Source: Mesohalobacter salilacus
GTDB lineage: Bacteria; Bacteroidota; Bacteroidia; Flavobacteriales; Flavobacteriaceae
Length of the DNA: 64,000 bases
Assembly: GCA_003931895.1 (NCBI GenBank)
Contig: RRZV01000032.1
Span: 1 to 64,000 of the forward strand
Reading direction: 5' to 3'
Below are positions 45,961 through 54,810 of this stretch, piece by piece. The position numbers and the translations under genes were made by a program. The notes under the pieces are model-generated. The model was not told the origin of the DNA. It ran no database searches and was given only the letters and a program-made list of their open reading frames with translations. Numbering within the stretch: position 1 is the stretch's first letter; every line of letters starts with the position of its first letter.

Positions 45961-48423
45961 ATGACTAATATGAACTATTATGCTGATGTAATTTTACCTT
46001 TAAATATCCAAAATCTATTAACCTACAGTCTATCTGAAGAAATACACCAACAGTGTCAAATTGGTTCGAGAGTAGCGGTTCCTTTAGGTAAAAATAAACT
46101 GTATACAGCTGTTGTTGTTAATATTCACAGCAATCAACCCTTGCATTATGAAGCAAAACCTGTAAAGGAAATCTTAGACTATTTTCCTATCATCACGATT
46201 AACCAACTGAAACTGTTCAAATGGGTTAAAAATTATTATTTATCCTCTTTTGGTTTAATTCTCAAAGCTTGCTTACCAAGCGCTTTGCTGATTCAGAGTG
46301 AAACTTTAATTCAACGTAATGAAGACGTTGATTATGCTGAAAAAGATTTGTCTGATGATGAATTTCTTCTTCTTGAAGCCATTGATAAACAGACGCAAAT
46401 CAAAATGAGTGATGCTCAAAAAATTTTGGGAAAAACCTCAGGATTGAAGGTTGTAAATGAATTGATCAATCAAAATTTAATTCACATAGATAGGCAGATT
46501 AAACGCCAATACAAGCCAAAACTTAAATCTTATATCAGAATAGCTGAACACTACAAGTCTTCAGAAAACTTAAAACAATTATTAGACGATTTAGGTCGTG
46601 CAGAAAAACAAAAAGAAGTGGTTCTTCACTATTTTAAATTACAAGCTAAATCTAATAAACCTCTTTCTAAAAAAGACTTTAAATCGCAAATTGATGCCAG
46701 TGATTCAGTTTTAAAAGCCTTGGTTGATAAAGCTGTTTTAGAAGAATACAGGGTTCAAGAAGATCGCATTAAAAATGACCAGAAACCAGAAGCTAACAAG
46801 CTTTTATTATCATCTGCACAAGACAAAGCCTATCAAGAAATAAAGTCACATTTTAAAACCAATGAAGTCGTTTTGTTTAAAGGTGTAACTTCTTCTGGAA
46901 AAACAGAAATTTATCTCAAACTGATAGAAGAACTTTTAGCGAAACAACAACAAATCTTGTATTTGTTGCCTGAAATAGCTTTAACGACCCAACTCATCCA
47001 GCGTATTAAGAACCAATTTGCCAACCGGGTTTTAGTCTATCACAGTAAATATTCAGCTAACGAACGTGTAGAAATTTATAAAGAAGTTTTAAGTCCTGTT
47101 TCAGGTCAAATTATAGTTGGGACACGGTCTGCTATTTTTCTGCCATTTCAAGACTTAAAACTGATCATTGTAGACGAATCTCACGAAAATAGCTTTAAAC
47201 AATTTGATCCTTCACCGCGTTATCACGCACGTGATACTGCTGTAGTTTTAGGACAGATCCACCAAGCAAAAGTTTTAATGGGTTCGGCAACGCCAAGTTT
47301 AGAGAGTTTTTACAATGTAAAAACGGGTAAGTATAAATATGTAGAACTTAATAAGCGTTTTGGCGATGTTAAACCCCCTGTAATTAAAACCATAGATTTA
47401 AAGGAAAAATACAAGCGAAAAAAAATGAAAGGTCACTTTTCTGATGAGCTCATTGAGCGTATTACAGAGACTTTAGATCGTGGTAAACAAGTTATTATTT
47501 TTCAAAACCGTAGAGGCTATTCACCTGTCATTGAGTGTTTAACTTGTGGTCATTCGCCCCAATGTCCGCATTGTGATGTGAGTTTAACGTTGCACAAAGC
47601 CAATAACACTTTAAGGTGTCATTATTGTGGCTATAGAATGGCCGTTCAAAACAAGTGTTTGTCATGCGGAGGACAAGACCTCACAGCTATGGGATTTGGT
47701 ACAGAACAAATCGAACACGAAGCCAAAGATTTGTTTTCCAAAGCCAAAATCAAACGAATGGACTTGGATACTACCAGAGGCAAATACGATTTTGAAAAGC
47801 TTATTTCAGGGTTTGAAAATTTAGAAATTGATATCTTGATTGGGACTCAAATGTTGACTAAAGGACTGGATTTTAGAAATGTAGATTTAGTTGCCGTAAT
47901 GCACGCTGACGGTTTATTTAATTTTCCAAATTTTAGAGCTTTTGAAAAAAGTTATCAACTACTAACACAAGTGGCGGGTCGTGCAGGTCGAACAAAAGAG
48001 CAAGGCGAAGTCTTGATTCAAACCTTTCAGCCTCAGCATCGTGTAATTCAAGATGTGATTACTGAAAACTACACCAATCTCTACAAGCAAGAAATGGAAC
48101 AGCGCTCTGATTTTCATTATCCGCCTTATTACAAAATGATAAAATTGGTTTTCAAATCTAGAGATTACAATCGCCTAAACGAAGCTGCAGAGTGGATGGC
48201 GGTTTACCTTAAACAAATTTTTAATCAAAACGTTTTAGGACCAGAATTTCCTGGAATTGCAAGAATACGTAATCAATACATCAAACATATTATTATTAAA
48301 ATACCACCTGATCAATCCATAAGTAAAACCAAAGCTTATTTGCTCAAAGGTATTGAGCGTTATGATACAATATCAAAATTTAAAAGCGTTCGTCTCAATA
48401 TTGATGTTGACCCTTACGCATAA
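45961..48423 (+). CDS. priA: Primosomal protein N' (replication restart helicase)
   Basis: 820 aa. It reloads DnaB at stalled forks. The N-terminal 3' DNA-binding domain has YADVILPLNIQNLLTYSL. Walker A is GVTSSGKTEIYL (about 304-315), the DEAH variant is IIVDESHENSFKQ. Zinc-binding cysteines appear in CLTCGHSPQCPHCDVSLTLH and CHYCGY...CLSCGG (about 526-575). Motif VI has QVAGRAGR. The first of two ATGs, three codons apart, is used here; the second (45970) is equally plausible. A hairpin terminator follows. Confidence 0.96.
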   Translation: MTNMNYYADVILPLNIQNLLTYSLSEEIHQQCQIGSRVAVPLGKNKLYTAVVVNIHSNQPLHYEAKPVKEILDYFPIITINQLKLFKWVKNYYLSSFGLILKACLPSALLIQSETLIQRNEDVDYAEKDLSDDEFLLLEAIDKQTQIKMSDAQKILGKTSGLKVVNELINQNLIHIDRQIKRQYKPKLKSYIRIAEHYKSSENLKQLLDDLGRAEKQKEVVLHYFKLQAKSNKPLSKKDFKSQIDASDSVLKALVDKAVLEEYRVQEDRIKNDQKPEANKLLLSSAQDKAYQEIKSHFKTNEVVLFKGVTSSGKTEIYLKLIEELLAKQQQILYLLPEIALTTQLIQRIKNQFANRVLVYHSKYSANERVEIYKEVLSPVSGQIIVGTRSAIFLPFQDLKLIIVDESHENSFKQFDPSPRYHARDTAVVLGQIHQAKVLMGSATPSLESFYNVKTGKYKYVELNKRFGDVKPPVIKTIDLKEKYKRKKMKGHFSDELIERITETLDRGKQVIIFQNRRGYSPVIECLTCGHSPQCPHCDVSLTLHKANNTLRCHYCGYRMAVQNKCLSCGGQDLTAMGFGTEQIEHEAKDLFSKAKIKRMDLDTTRGKYDFEKLISGFENLEIDILIGTQMLTKGLDFRNVDLVAVMHADGLFNFPNFRAFEKSYQLLTQVAGRAGRTKEQGEVLIQTFQPQHRVIQDVITENYTNLYKQEMEQRSDFHYPPYYKMIKLVFKSRDYNRLNEAAEWMAVYLKQIFNQNVLGPEFPGIARIRNQYIKHIIIKIPPDQSISKTKAYLLKGIERYDTISKFKSVRLNIDVDPYA

Positions 48424-48424
48424 A

Positions 48425-48455
48425 AAAAAGGCCACTCAAACTGAGCAGCCTTTTT
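48425..48455. terminator. Bidirectional terminator between priA and the next gene
   Basis: Imperfect stem AAAAAGGC..CTCA/TGAG..GCCTTTTT with a short mismatch and 3-nt loop, U-runs on both strands. It lies between convergent genes priA and the minus-strand secreted protein. Confidence 0.75.
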
Positions 48456-48477
48456 AAAACTAAACCTAACACAGTTA

Positions 48478-49059
48478 CTATTTGATACTTATCAATTTTG
48501 TGAATGACTTTTTACCACATTTTACTTGAACAGTGTATTCACCTTTAGGTAATCTTTTGGTATTAAAAGTTTTTTTCACAAACAGTTCATTAAGGTTTTT
48601 AATTTCAGTCAATTCAAAACCATTAGAATCTGTAATATTCATAATCACATTTTTAAGTTGTGGGTTTGTTAACCCAACACTTAAATAATCTCCTTCTTGA
48701 TTAATCATTGGCTTAAAGCTAACTTGATTAAAATTTGAAGTTACTAAAGTATTGTTTTCTTTCTTCACAATTACGGCAGTATTAATTTTGCTGTCGTTTT
48801 CATACTCTACAAAATACTTTCCATTAGGCAATGTAGATAAGGTGAAAGTCTTCTGATAGCTATCTCCATTTATTCTTTCAAAGAATAATACAGTGCCTTC
48901 CTCGTCAAAAATTCTGATAATTTCTTGACCTGAAGTTTTTTGAGCTTCTATTATTACTTCAGAAGTACCATTACTTCTAATCTGAATGTCAGAAATTGCA
49001 AATACTTGAACAGAAAGTAAAATTGCAACTGCTGTAATTAATTGTTTCATAGTTTTCAT
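48478..49059 (-). CDS. Secreted beta-rich protein, unknown function
   Basis: 193 aa with a signal peptide (MKTMKQLITAVAILLSVQVFA). The mature part has two similar beta-sandwich segments (about 30-95 and 110-190), each like the T9SS sorting-domain fold (LSTLPNGKYFVEYEND and RLPKGEYTVQVKCGKKSF), with YTVQV-type ends. It therefore looks like two CTD-like repeats with no catalytic domain. Function unknown. Either ATG, at 49059 or 49050, could be used. A TATATTTG promoter lies just upstream. Confidence 0.72.
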   Translation of the reverse strand: MKTMKQLITAVAILLSVQVFAISDIQIRSNGTSEVIIEAQKTSGQEIIRIFDEEGTVLFFERINGDSYQKTFTLSTLPNGKYFVEYENDSKINTAVIVKKENNTLVTSNFNQVSFKPMINQEGDYLSVGLTNPQLKNVIMNITDSNGFELTEIKNLNELFVKKTFNTKRLPKGEYTVQVKCGKKSFTKLISIK

Positions 49060-49084
49060 AACATTTGTTTTTAAAATTACAATG

Positions 49085-49092
49085 CAAATATA
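49085..49092 (-). promoter_or_regulatory. TAnnTTTG promoter of the secreted beta-rich protein
   Basis: Minus strand TATATTTG, 25 nt upstream of the ATG at 49059. Confidence 0.5.
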
Positions 49093-49249
49093 AGTTCAGT
49101 TTTAGCTTAATGCTTCATCAAAAATAACCATTGATAATGCTAAATTAACATTATTGTCAATTTAACATTTATTTATAATTAATATATCATCATATTGTGA
49201 TATATTTCAAATAAAATATTAATTTAGTATTATATAAAGTTAATATAGT

Positions 49250-50122
49250 ATGAGTTTAGTAAAACCTGAATTTGAAAAAATAGAACCTCCCTTTGGAAGC
49301 TCTATAGTTTATAAGCGATTTTCAAAACACGTAGAAAATGTAAAACCCTTTTGGCATTACCATCCCGAACTTGAAATTGTTTATGTCAATGGCGGCACAG
49401 GTAGAAGACAAATAGGAAGTCATGTGTCTTATTACAGAAATGGCGATTTGATTTTTATTGGTTCAAATTTACCTCACTGTGGATTAACAGAGAAATTAAC
49501 CAATAACAAACGTGAAACCGTGCTTCAAATGTCACCTGATTTGCTCAATCAGGCTTTTTTTGATATTGCTGAAATGTCTTTTATGTCTGGACTGCTGGAG
49601 CGCGCAAAACGCGGTTTGGTTTTTCATGGAGATTCCAAGCGAAATATTGGTCAGATGATAGAAGATATGAACGATATGAATTACTTTGAGCGTATTGTTG
49701 CCATGCTTAAAGTTTTTAAAGCTATGGATGAGGCAGAAGATTATACTATTCTTAATGTACAAGAATTTACTTTAGAAACTTCTACTAAAGAAAGTGAGAA
49801 AATTAATATGATATTTAATTATGTGAAAGAGCATTATACTAAAAATATTAGTCTTGAAGAAATAGCCGATGTTGCTAGCATGACGGTGCCAGCGTTTTGT
49901 CGATATTTTAAAAAAATGACTCGAAAAACCTTTACGGAATTTGTCAATGAATACCGCATTGCTCACGCGGCTAAACTTTTGCACGAAAAACAAATAAGTA
50001 TTTCTGAAGTGTGTTATGACAGCGGTTTCAACAATTTATCGCATTTCAATAAGCTTTTTAAAGCTTTTTTTGGAAAAACGCCTTCAGTTTATCGTGAAGA
50101 ACTCAAATATTTAGTGACTTAA
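49250..50122 (+). CDS. AraC family transcriptional regulator with cupin-like sensor
   Basis: 290 aa. The N-terminal cupin-like part (about 20-120) has FWHYHPELEIVYVNGGTGRRQIG and FIGSNLPH. Two C-terminal HTH motifs of the AraC domain (about 188-288) include SLEEIADVASMTVPAFCRYFKKMT and the signature SISEVCYDSGFNNLSHFNKLFK...FGKTPSVYR. It may sense a small ligand. Stands 50 nt upstream of the ABC exporter genes and so may control them. Confidence 0.9.
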   Translation: MSLVKPEFEKIEPPFGSSIVYKRFSKHVENVKPFWHYHPELEIVYVNGGTGRRQIGSHVSYYRNGDLIFIGSNLPHCGLTEKLTNNKRETVLQMSPDLLNQAFFDIAEMSFMSGLLERAKRGLVFHGDSKRNIGQMIEDMNDMNYFERIVAMLKVFKAMDEAEDYTILNVQEFTLETSTKESEKINMIFNYVKEHYTKNISLEEIADVASMTVPAFCRYFKKMTRKTFTEFVNEYRIAHAAKLLHEKQISISEVCYDSGFNNLSHFNKLFKAFFGKTPSVYREELKYLVT

Positions 50123-50172
50123 ACTGTAACAATTTTGATATATTAAACACCTATTAATCAAATCTACAAATT

Positions 50173-51069
50173 ATGCAAAAACTAAAACTTTCTCAAGTAT
50201 CAAAAACATATTCTAACGGTGTAAAAGCCTTAGACGACATCAGTATAGAAATAGAACCAGGAATGTTTGGTTTGTTAGGCCCAAATGGAGCTGGAAAATC
50301 TACTTTAATGCGAACCATTGCTACTTTGCAAGAACCCGATGATGGCGAATTGCATCTCGGCGATATTAATATTCTTGAAGATAAAATGGCATTGAGAAAA
50401 GTTTTAGGTTATTTGCCACAAGATTTTGGGGTTTATCCAAAATTATCTGCAGAAAAATTATTGCATTATTTTGCTCAACTTAAAGGTGTTGATAGTCAAA
50501 AAGATCGCCAAAAAATTGTTGATTTTGCTTTAGAAATTACTAATTTAAGTGATGTTAGAAAAAAATCCGTCGCAGGATATTCTGGTGGAATGAAACAGCG
50601 TTTTGGTATAGCTCAACTTTTACTTAACGATCCGCACCTCATAATTGTTGATGAACCAACTGCCGGACTTGACCCAGCTGAACGTCACCGATTTTTGAAT
50701 GTTTTACGCGATATTGGCACCAATCATATTGTCATACTTTCAACCCATATTGTTGACGATGTGAAAGAACTTTGCACAGATATGGCGATTTTAAATGGTG
50801 GGAAACTTCTAAACCACCACAAACCTACAGACGCTATAGAGAATTTAAAAGGTCAAATTTGGAATAAAATCATTGATAAAGACGAATTAGAATCTTACAC
50901 CAATCAATACAATGTCATTTCAAGAAACTATAACCAAGACCACTCATTGAATATTAGAGTGCTTAGTGAAATTAAACCTGCTGATGGCTTTAATGTCATT
51001 GAGCCTGACTTGAGTGACGTGTATTTTGTCAGTCTTAAACAAGATGAAAACCAAATGTCTAACGCTTAA
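50173..51069 (+). CDS. ABC transporter ATP-binding protein
   Basis: 298 aa. Walker A is [16 protein letters not shown] (about 32-47), the Q-loop is in YLPQDFGVYP, the signature is GYSGGMKQRFGIAQLL, Walker B is LIIVDEPTAGLDPAERH, and the switch His is in LSTHIVDDV. It is an ABC-2/CcmA-type exporter ATPase. It lies 10 nt upstream of the permease-peptidase gene and clearly pairs with it. The cargo is unknown. Confidence 0.92.
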   Translation: MQKLKLSQVSKTYSNGVKALDDISIEIEPGMFGLLGPNGAGKSTLMRTIATLQEPDDGELHLGDINILEDKMALRKVLGYLPQDFGVYPKLSAEKLLHYFAQLKGVDSQKDRQKIVDFALEITNLSDVRKKSVAGYSGGMKQRFGIAQLLLNDPHLIIVDEPTAGLDPAERHRFLNVLRDIGTNHIVILSTHIVDDVKELCTDMAILNGGKLLNHHKPTDAIENLKGQIWNKIIDKDELESYTNQYNVISRNYNQDHSLNIRVLSEIKPADGFNVIEPDLSDVYFVSLKQDENQMSNA

Positions 51070-51079
51070 TTCTTAAAAG

Positions 51080-54000
51080 ATGTTTTCAAAAATATTTCGA
51101 TTTGAGTTTAAATCTTGGTTTAAACTGCCTATTTTTTACGTGTACTCTTCTATTTTATTTTTACTGGCCTTATTTATAATGGCTTCAGCCGCTGGCTTGT
51201 TTGATAATGTAACAGCCACAACAACTTCGGCAACTTATGTCAATAATGCCATTAATATTACAGCTATTATCAGCTCAATTAGCGTGTTTTTGTATTTTAT
51301 GTTGCCATCAATTATTGGGGCTTCTATCAACAAAGACTTTAAGCATAATGTGCATCACATTCTTTATGCCTATCCTATGCGAAAGTCAAGCTATTTATGG
51401 GCAAAGTTTTTAAGTTCATTTTGTGTAGTACTGCTTATTATTTTCTTGATTTACTTAGGTATTTTTATAGGAACTATTTTTCCTTTTACCAATCCCGACT
51501 TGGTTACAGATTTTAATTTTTTATACTATTTGCAGTCATTTTTATATGTGGTCTTACCCAATGTATTATTTTTTGGGGCAGTTGTGTTTGCGATAGTTAC
51601 TTTTAGTCGAAATATTTTTGCGGGTTTTATTACGGTTTTGATTTTAGTGGTTTTACAATCTTTTACAGAAATCTTATCTAATTATGAGGATTATAAAATT
51701 CTGGCAGCTTATCTCGACCCACTTGGCTTTGCAGCGTTGGGTTTAGATACAGAATATTGGACGGTCTTTGAACAAAATAATAATTATTTGCCTTTTAATG
51801 GCTATCTGCTTTATAATCGTTTGGTTTGGTTGGGCGTGAGTTTTTTAATTTTTGCAGGTATATATTTTAAATTTAACTTTAATCAACAAGGCATAGTTAT
51901 CAATTGGTTTAAAAGAAAAGGCCAACGACTGGTAAAATCTAATTTCAATTATTTTATCAATGTTAAAATCCCTGAGGTCAAAACTTCGCTGAAAGCTTCT
52001 ACACTTTGGAGGTTTGCCCTTAAGCAAAGTGTTTTTGATTACAAATACGTGATTAAAAACAAGATATTTATTGGCTTTATGTTGATTGTTATTTTGATTG
52101 CTCTATCCGTTTTATCGGTAAGAAATCAAATATCTGGAACACCAACATATCCTGTAACAAGAGAAATGGCTCAGTTGGTTATTGGGATTTCTGGCTTTTT
52201 TATGATCATTATGACCTTTTTGTTTTCTGGGATGTTAATCAACCGGTCTAAAATTTCAAATATGGATCAGTTGGTTAATGCCACACCATTCCCCAACTGG
52301 ACATTCACCTTGTCCAAATTTATAGCAATGTTTTGGGTACAAGCTACATTTTATATTTTATTGATTTTATTAGCCATTGGTGTTCAGGTTTACCAAGGCT
52401 ATTATAAACTTGAAATTGGTCATTATTTGTTTAGTGCATTTGTAATCAATTATTTATCGATTTTAGTTTGGACGGCACTTTCATTTTTTACCCATCAAAT
52501 TTTTAAAAATTATATTGTGGGATTTGTGGTGTTGTTAGGTTTTTATATTCTTTTAGGCTTTTTACCCAGATTTGGTATAGAACAATCTATCTTTAGATTT
52601 AATTCTGTTACCAGCGTATCTTATTCAGATATGGTCGGGTGGAATGATTCAATATCAGAATTTTTTACATACCGTTTGTATTGGTTTGGTTTAGCTGTAG
52701 TTCTATACATTTTGAGTTTACAGTTTTACCGTCGCGTAATGATGTATTCTGCTAAAGAAAGACTTCAAAAAGCCTTTAAAAAACTCAATACGCCAAAACT
52801 AATTGGTTTAATCCTTGGTTTGGTAATTTTTATAAGCTTAGGTAGTTGGATTTATTATCACGATAATGTCAAGAATGAAAGATATACGGGAATTGAACGC
52901 GAAAAGCAAAGCGTTAAATTTGAAAATACTTATAAAAAATACGCCGATTTGCCGCATCCAAGAATTACAGATGTGTCTATTGAATTAGATTTATATCCTA
53001 AAGAACGCAATTATAAAGCTAAAGGCGAATTTGTTTTAAAAAATAAAACCAATCAGCCTATAGATTCAATACTCTTGAACACCAGAGATGATGTTGAAAA
53101 TTATCAATTCTCAAAACCAGGCAAAGTGGTTTTAAATGACACGTTCTATAACATTGATGTCTACCATTTTGATAAACAACTTATGCCAGGTGACTCGATG
53201 ACATTTGTTTTTGAAATGAAAAACGAACCCAACACTATTTTAGAAAGGAGCTCGCCTATACGTTCAAATGGCACTTTTCTTAATAACAGAATGCTACCCA
53301 ATTTTGGTTATGCTGATTTTAGAGAAATTAGCAATAGCAAAGTGAGAGAAAAATACGACTTACCACCCAAAGAACGTATGAAGTCGCCTTATGATTCTAC
53401 AGCCTTAGGCAACACATATATTTCAAAAGATGCGGACTGGATAAATTTTGAAGCTAAAATCACAACCTCATCTGATCAAATAGCCATTGCTCCAGGCTAT
53501 CTTGTAGATGAAAGTAAAGGCAACGGTAGACACTATTTCCACTATAAAATGGATAAGCCTATTCTCAATTTTTATAATGTCATGTCTGCCGATTATGAAG
53601 TTTATGAAGAAAAACACGATGGTATCAACATTCAGATTTTTTATCATGAACCACACGATTTTAATATTGAGCGTATGATGAAAGGCGCTAAGGCAGCTTT
53701 AGATTATTATGAAGAAAACTTTAGTCCGTATCAATTTAGACAATTACGAATTATGGAGTTTCCTTCTTTCTCAGGTCGTTTTGCGCAATCTTTTGCCAAC
53801 ACCGTTCCATTTTCAGAAACCATTGGTTTTATTGCTAAGGTAGATGATGAAGATGAAGAAAGTGTTGATTATCCTTTTAGTGTAACTGCACACGAAGTAG
53901 CACATCAATGGTGGGCACATCAGGTGATAGGCGCTGACGTTCGTGGTGCAACTTTACTTTCTGAAAGTATGTCAGAATACAGCTCGCTTAAGGTTTTAGA

Positions 54001-54727
54001 AGAGGAATACGGCGCCAGCCAAATGCGACGCTTCTTAAAAGATGCTTTAGATAGCTATTTGCGTGGCAGAACTTTTGAGAGTCAAAAAGAATTGCCTTTA
54101 ATGCTCAATGAAAATCAGCAATATATTCACTACAACAAGGGTTCGCTGGTTTTATATGCTATGAGTGATTATCTTGGGGAAAATAAATTCAATACTATAT
54201 TGAGTGAATATATAGATAAAGTTGCCTTTCAGGAGCCACCTTATACCACCTCAATTGAATTTGTAAAGCATCTTGAAAAAAACACACCAGACAGTTTAAA
54301 ATATTTGGTTGAAGATATGTTTAAAACCATTACGCTATACGACAATTATATCGAAAAAGCGGAATATACTACCAATGCCGACAGCACCTATACCGTTAAT
54401 ATTGAAGCTGTTATAAGTAAATATAAATCTAACAATAAAGGCAAGCGATTATACGCCAAAGACCAAGACAGTTTAATGCATATTATAGAAAACGATACCA
54501 TTAAATCTTGGCCGATGAAAGATTATATTGAAGTTGGTATTTTCACAGAATCTACCAAAGATGGAAAAACTGTTGAAGAGCCGCTTTATCTTAAAAAAGT
54601 ATTTATAGATAGCATTTACAATACATTTAAAATTAAAGTGAACCAAAAGCCCACTGAAGTTGGTATTGACCCTTACAATAAATTGATTGATACAAACTCG
54701 AGTGATAATAGGAAATCTTTAAATTGA
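51080..54727 (+). CDS. ABC-2 permease fused to an M1 family metallopeptidase
   Basis: 1215 aa. The N-terminal half (about 1-590) has two sets of ABC-2-type helices, roughly six each. The C-terminal part (about 600-1190) is an M1 aminopeptidase-like domain with HEVAHQWW (H938, E939, H942) and a following acidic residue at E962 in LLSESMSEY, so the zinc site looks intact. It would place a peptidase domain in the periplasm on an export channel. The pairing with the 298-aa ATPase just upstream is clear. Such fusions occur in Bacteroidota; function is unknown. Confidence 0.9.
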   Translation: MFSKIFRFEFKSWFKLPIFYVYSSILFLLALFIMASAAGLFDNVTATTTSATYVNNAINITAIISSISVFLYFMLPSIIGASINKDFKHNVHHILYAYPMRKSSYLWAKFLSSFCVVLLIIFLIYLGIFIGTIFPFTNPDLVTDFNFLYYLQSFLYVVLPNVLFFGAVVFAIVTFSRNIFAGFITVLILVVLQSFTEILSNYEDYKILAAYLDPLGFAALGLDTEYWTVFEQNNNYLPFNGYLLYNRLVWLGVSFLIFAGIYFKFNFNQQGIVINWFKRKGQRLVKSNFNYFINVKIPEVKTSLKASTLWRFALKQSVFDYKYVIKNKIFIGFMLIVILIALSVLSVRNQISGTPTYPVTREMAQLVIGISGFFMIIMTFLFSGMLINRSKISNMDQLVNATPFPNWTFTLSKFIAMFWVQATFYILLILLAIGVQVYQGYYKLEIGHYLFSAFVINYLSILVWTALSFFTHQIFKNYIVGFVVLLGFYILLGFLPRFGIEQSIFRFNSVTSVSYSDMVGWNDSISEFFTYRLYWFGLAVVLYILSLQFYRRVMMYSAKERLQKAFKKLNTPKLIGLILGLVIFISLGSWIYYHDNVKNERYTGIEREKQSVKFENTYKKYADLPHPRITDVSIELDLYPKERNYKAKGEFVLKNKTNQPIDSILLNTRDDVENYQFSKPGKVVLNDTFYNIDVYHFDKQLMPGDSMTFVFEMKNEPNTILERSSPIRSNGTFLNNRMLPNFGYADFREISNSKVREKYDLPPKERMKSPYDSTALGNTYISKDADWINFEAKITTSSDQIAIAPGYLVDESKGNGRHYFHYKMDKPILNFYNVMSADYEVYEEKHDGINIQIFYHEPHDFNIERMMKGAKAALDYYEENFSPYQFRQLRIMEFPSFSGRFAQSFANTVPFSETIGFIAKVDDEDEESVDYPFSVTAHEVAHQWWAHQVIGADVRGATLLSESMSEYSSLKVLEEEYGASQMRRFLKDALDSYLRGRTFESQKELPLMLNENQQYIHYNKGSLVLYAMSDYLGENKFNTILSEYIDKVAFQEPPYTTSIEFVKHLEKNTPDSLKYLVEDMFKTITLYDNYIEKAEYTTNADSTYTVNIEAVISKYKSNNKGKRLYAKDQDSLMHIIENDTIKSWPMKDYIEVGIFTESTKDGKTVEEPLYLKKVFIDSIYNTFKIKVNQKPTEVGIDPYNKLIDTNSSDNRKSLN

Positions 54728-54752
54728 AAATATAGTTTTGATTAGAAATAAA

Positions 54753-54785
54753 TTTCCCGCCTTAAATTAAGACGGGAATTTTTTA
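54753..54785 (+). terminator. Terminator after the ABC/M1 gene
   Basis: Stem TTCCCG-C-CTT/AAG-A-CGGGAA (54754-54763 with 54769-54778), 5-nt loop, followed by T6 on the plus strand. It separates the ABC operon from lon, which converges here. Confidence 0.75.
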
Positions 54786-54810
54786 ATTAAGATATTATCA
54801 AACGTTATTA

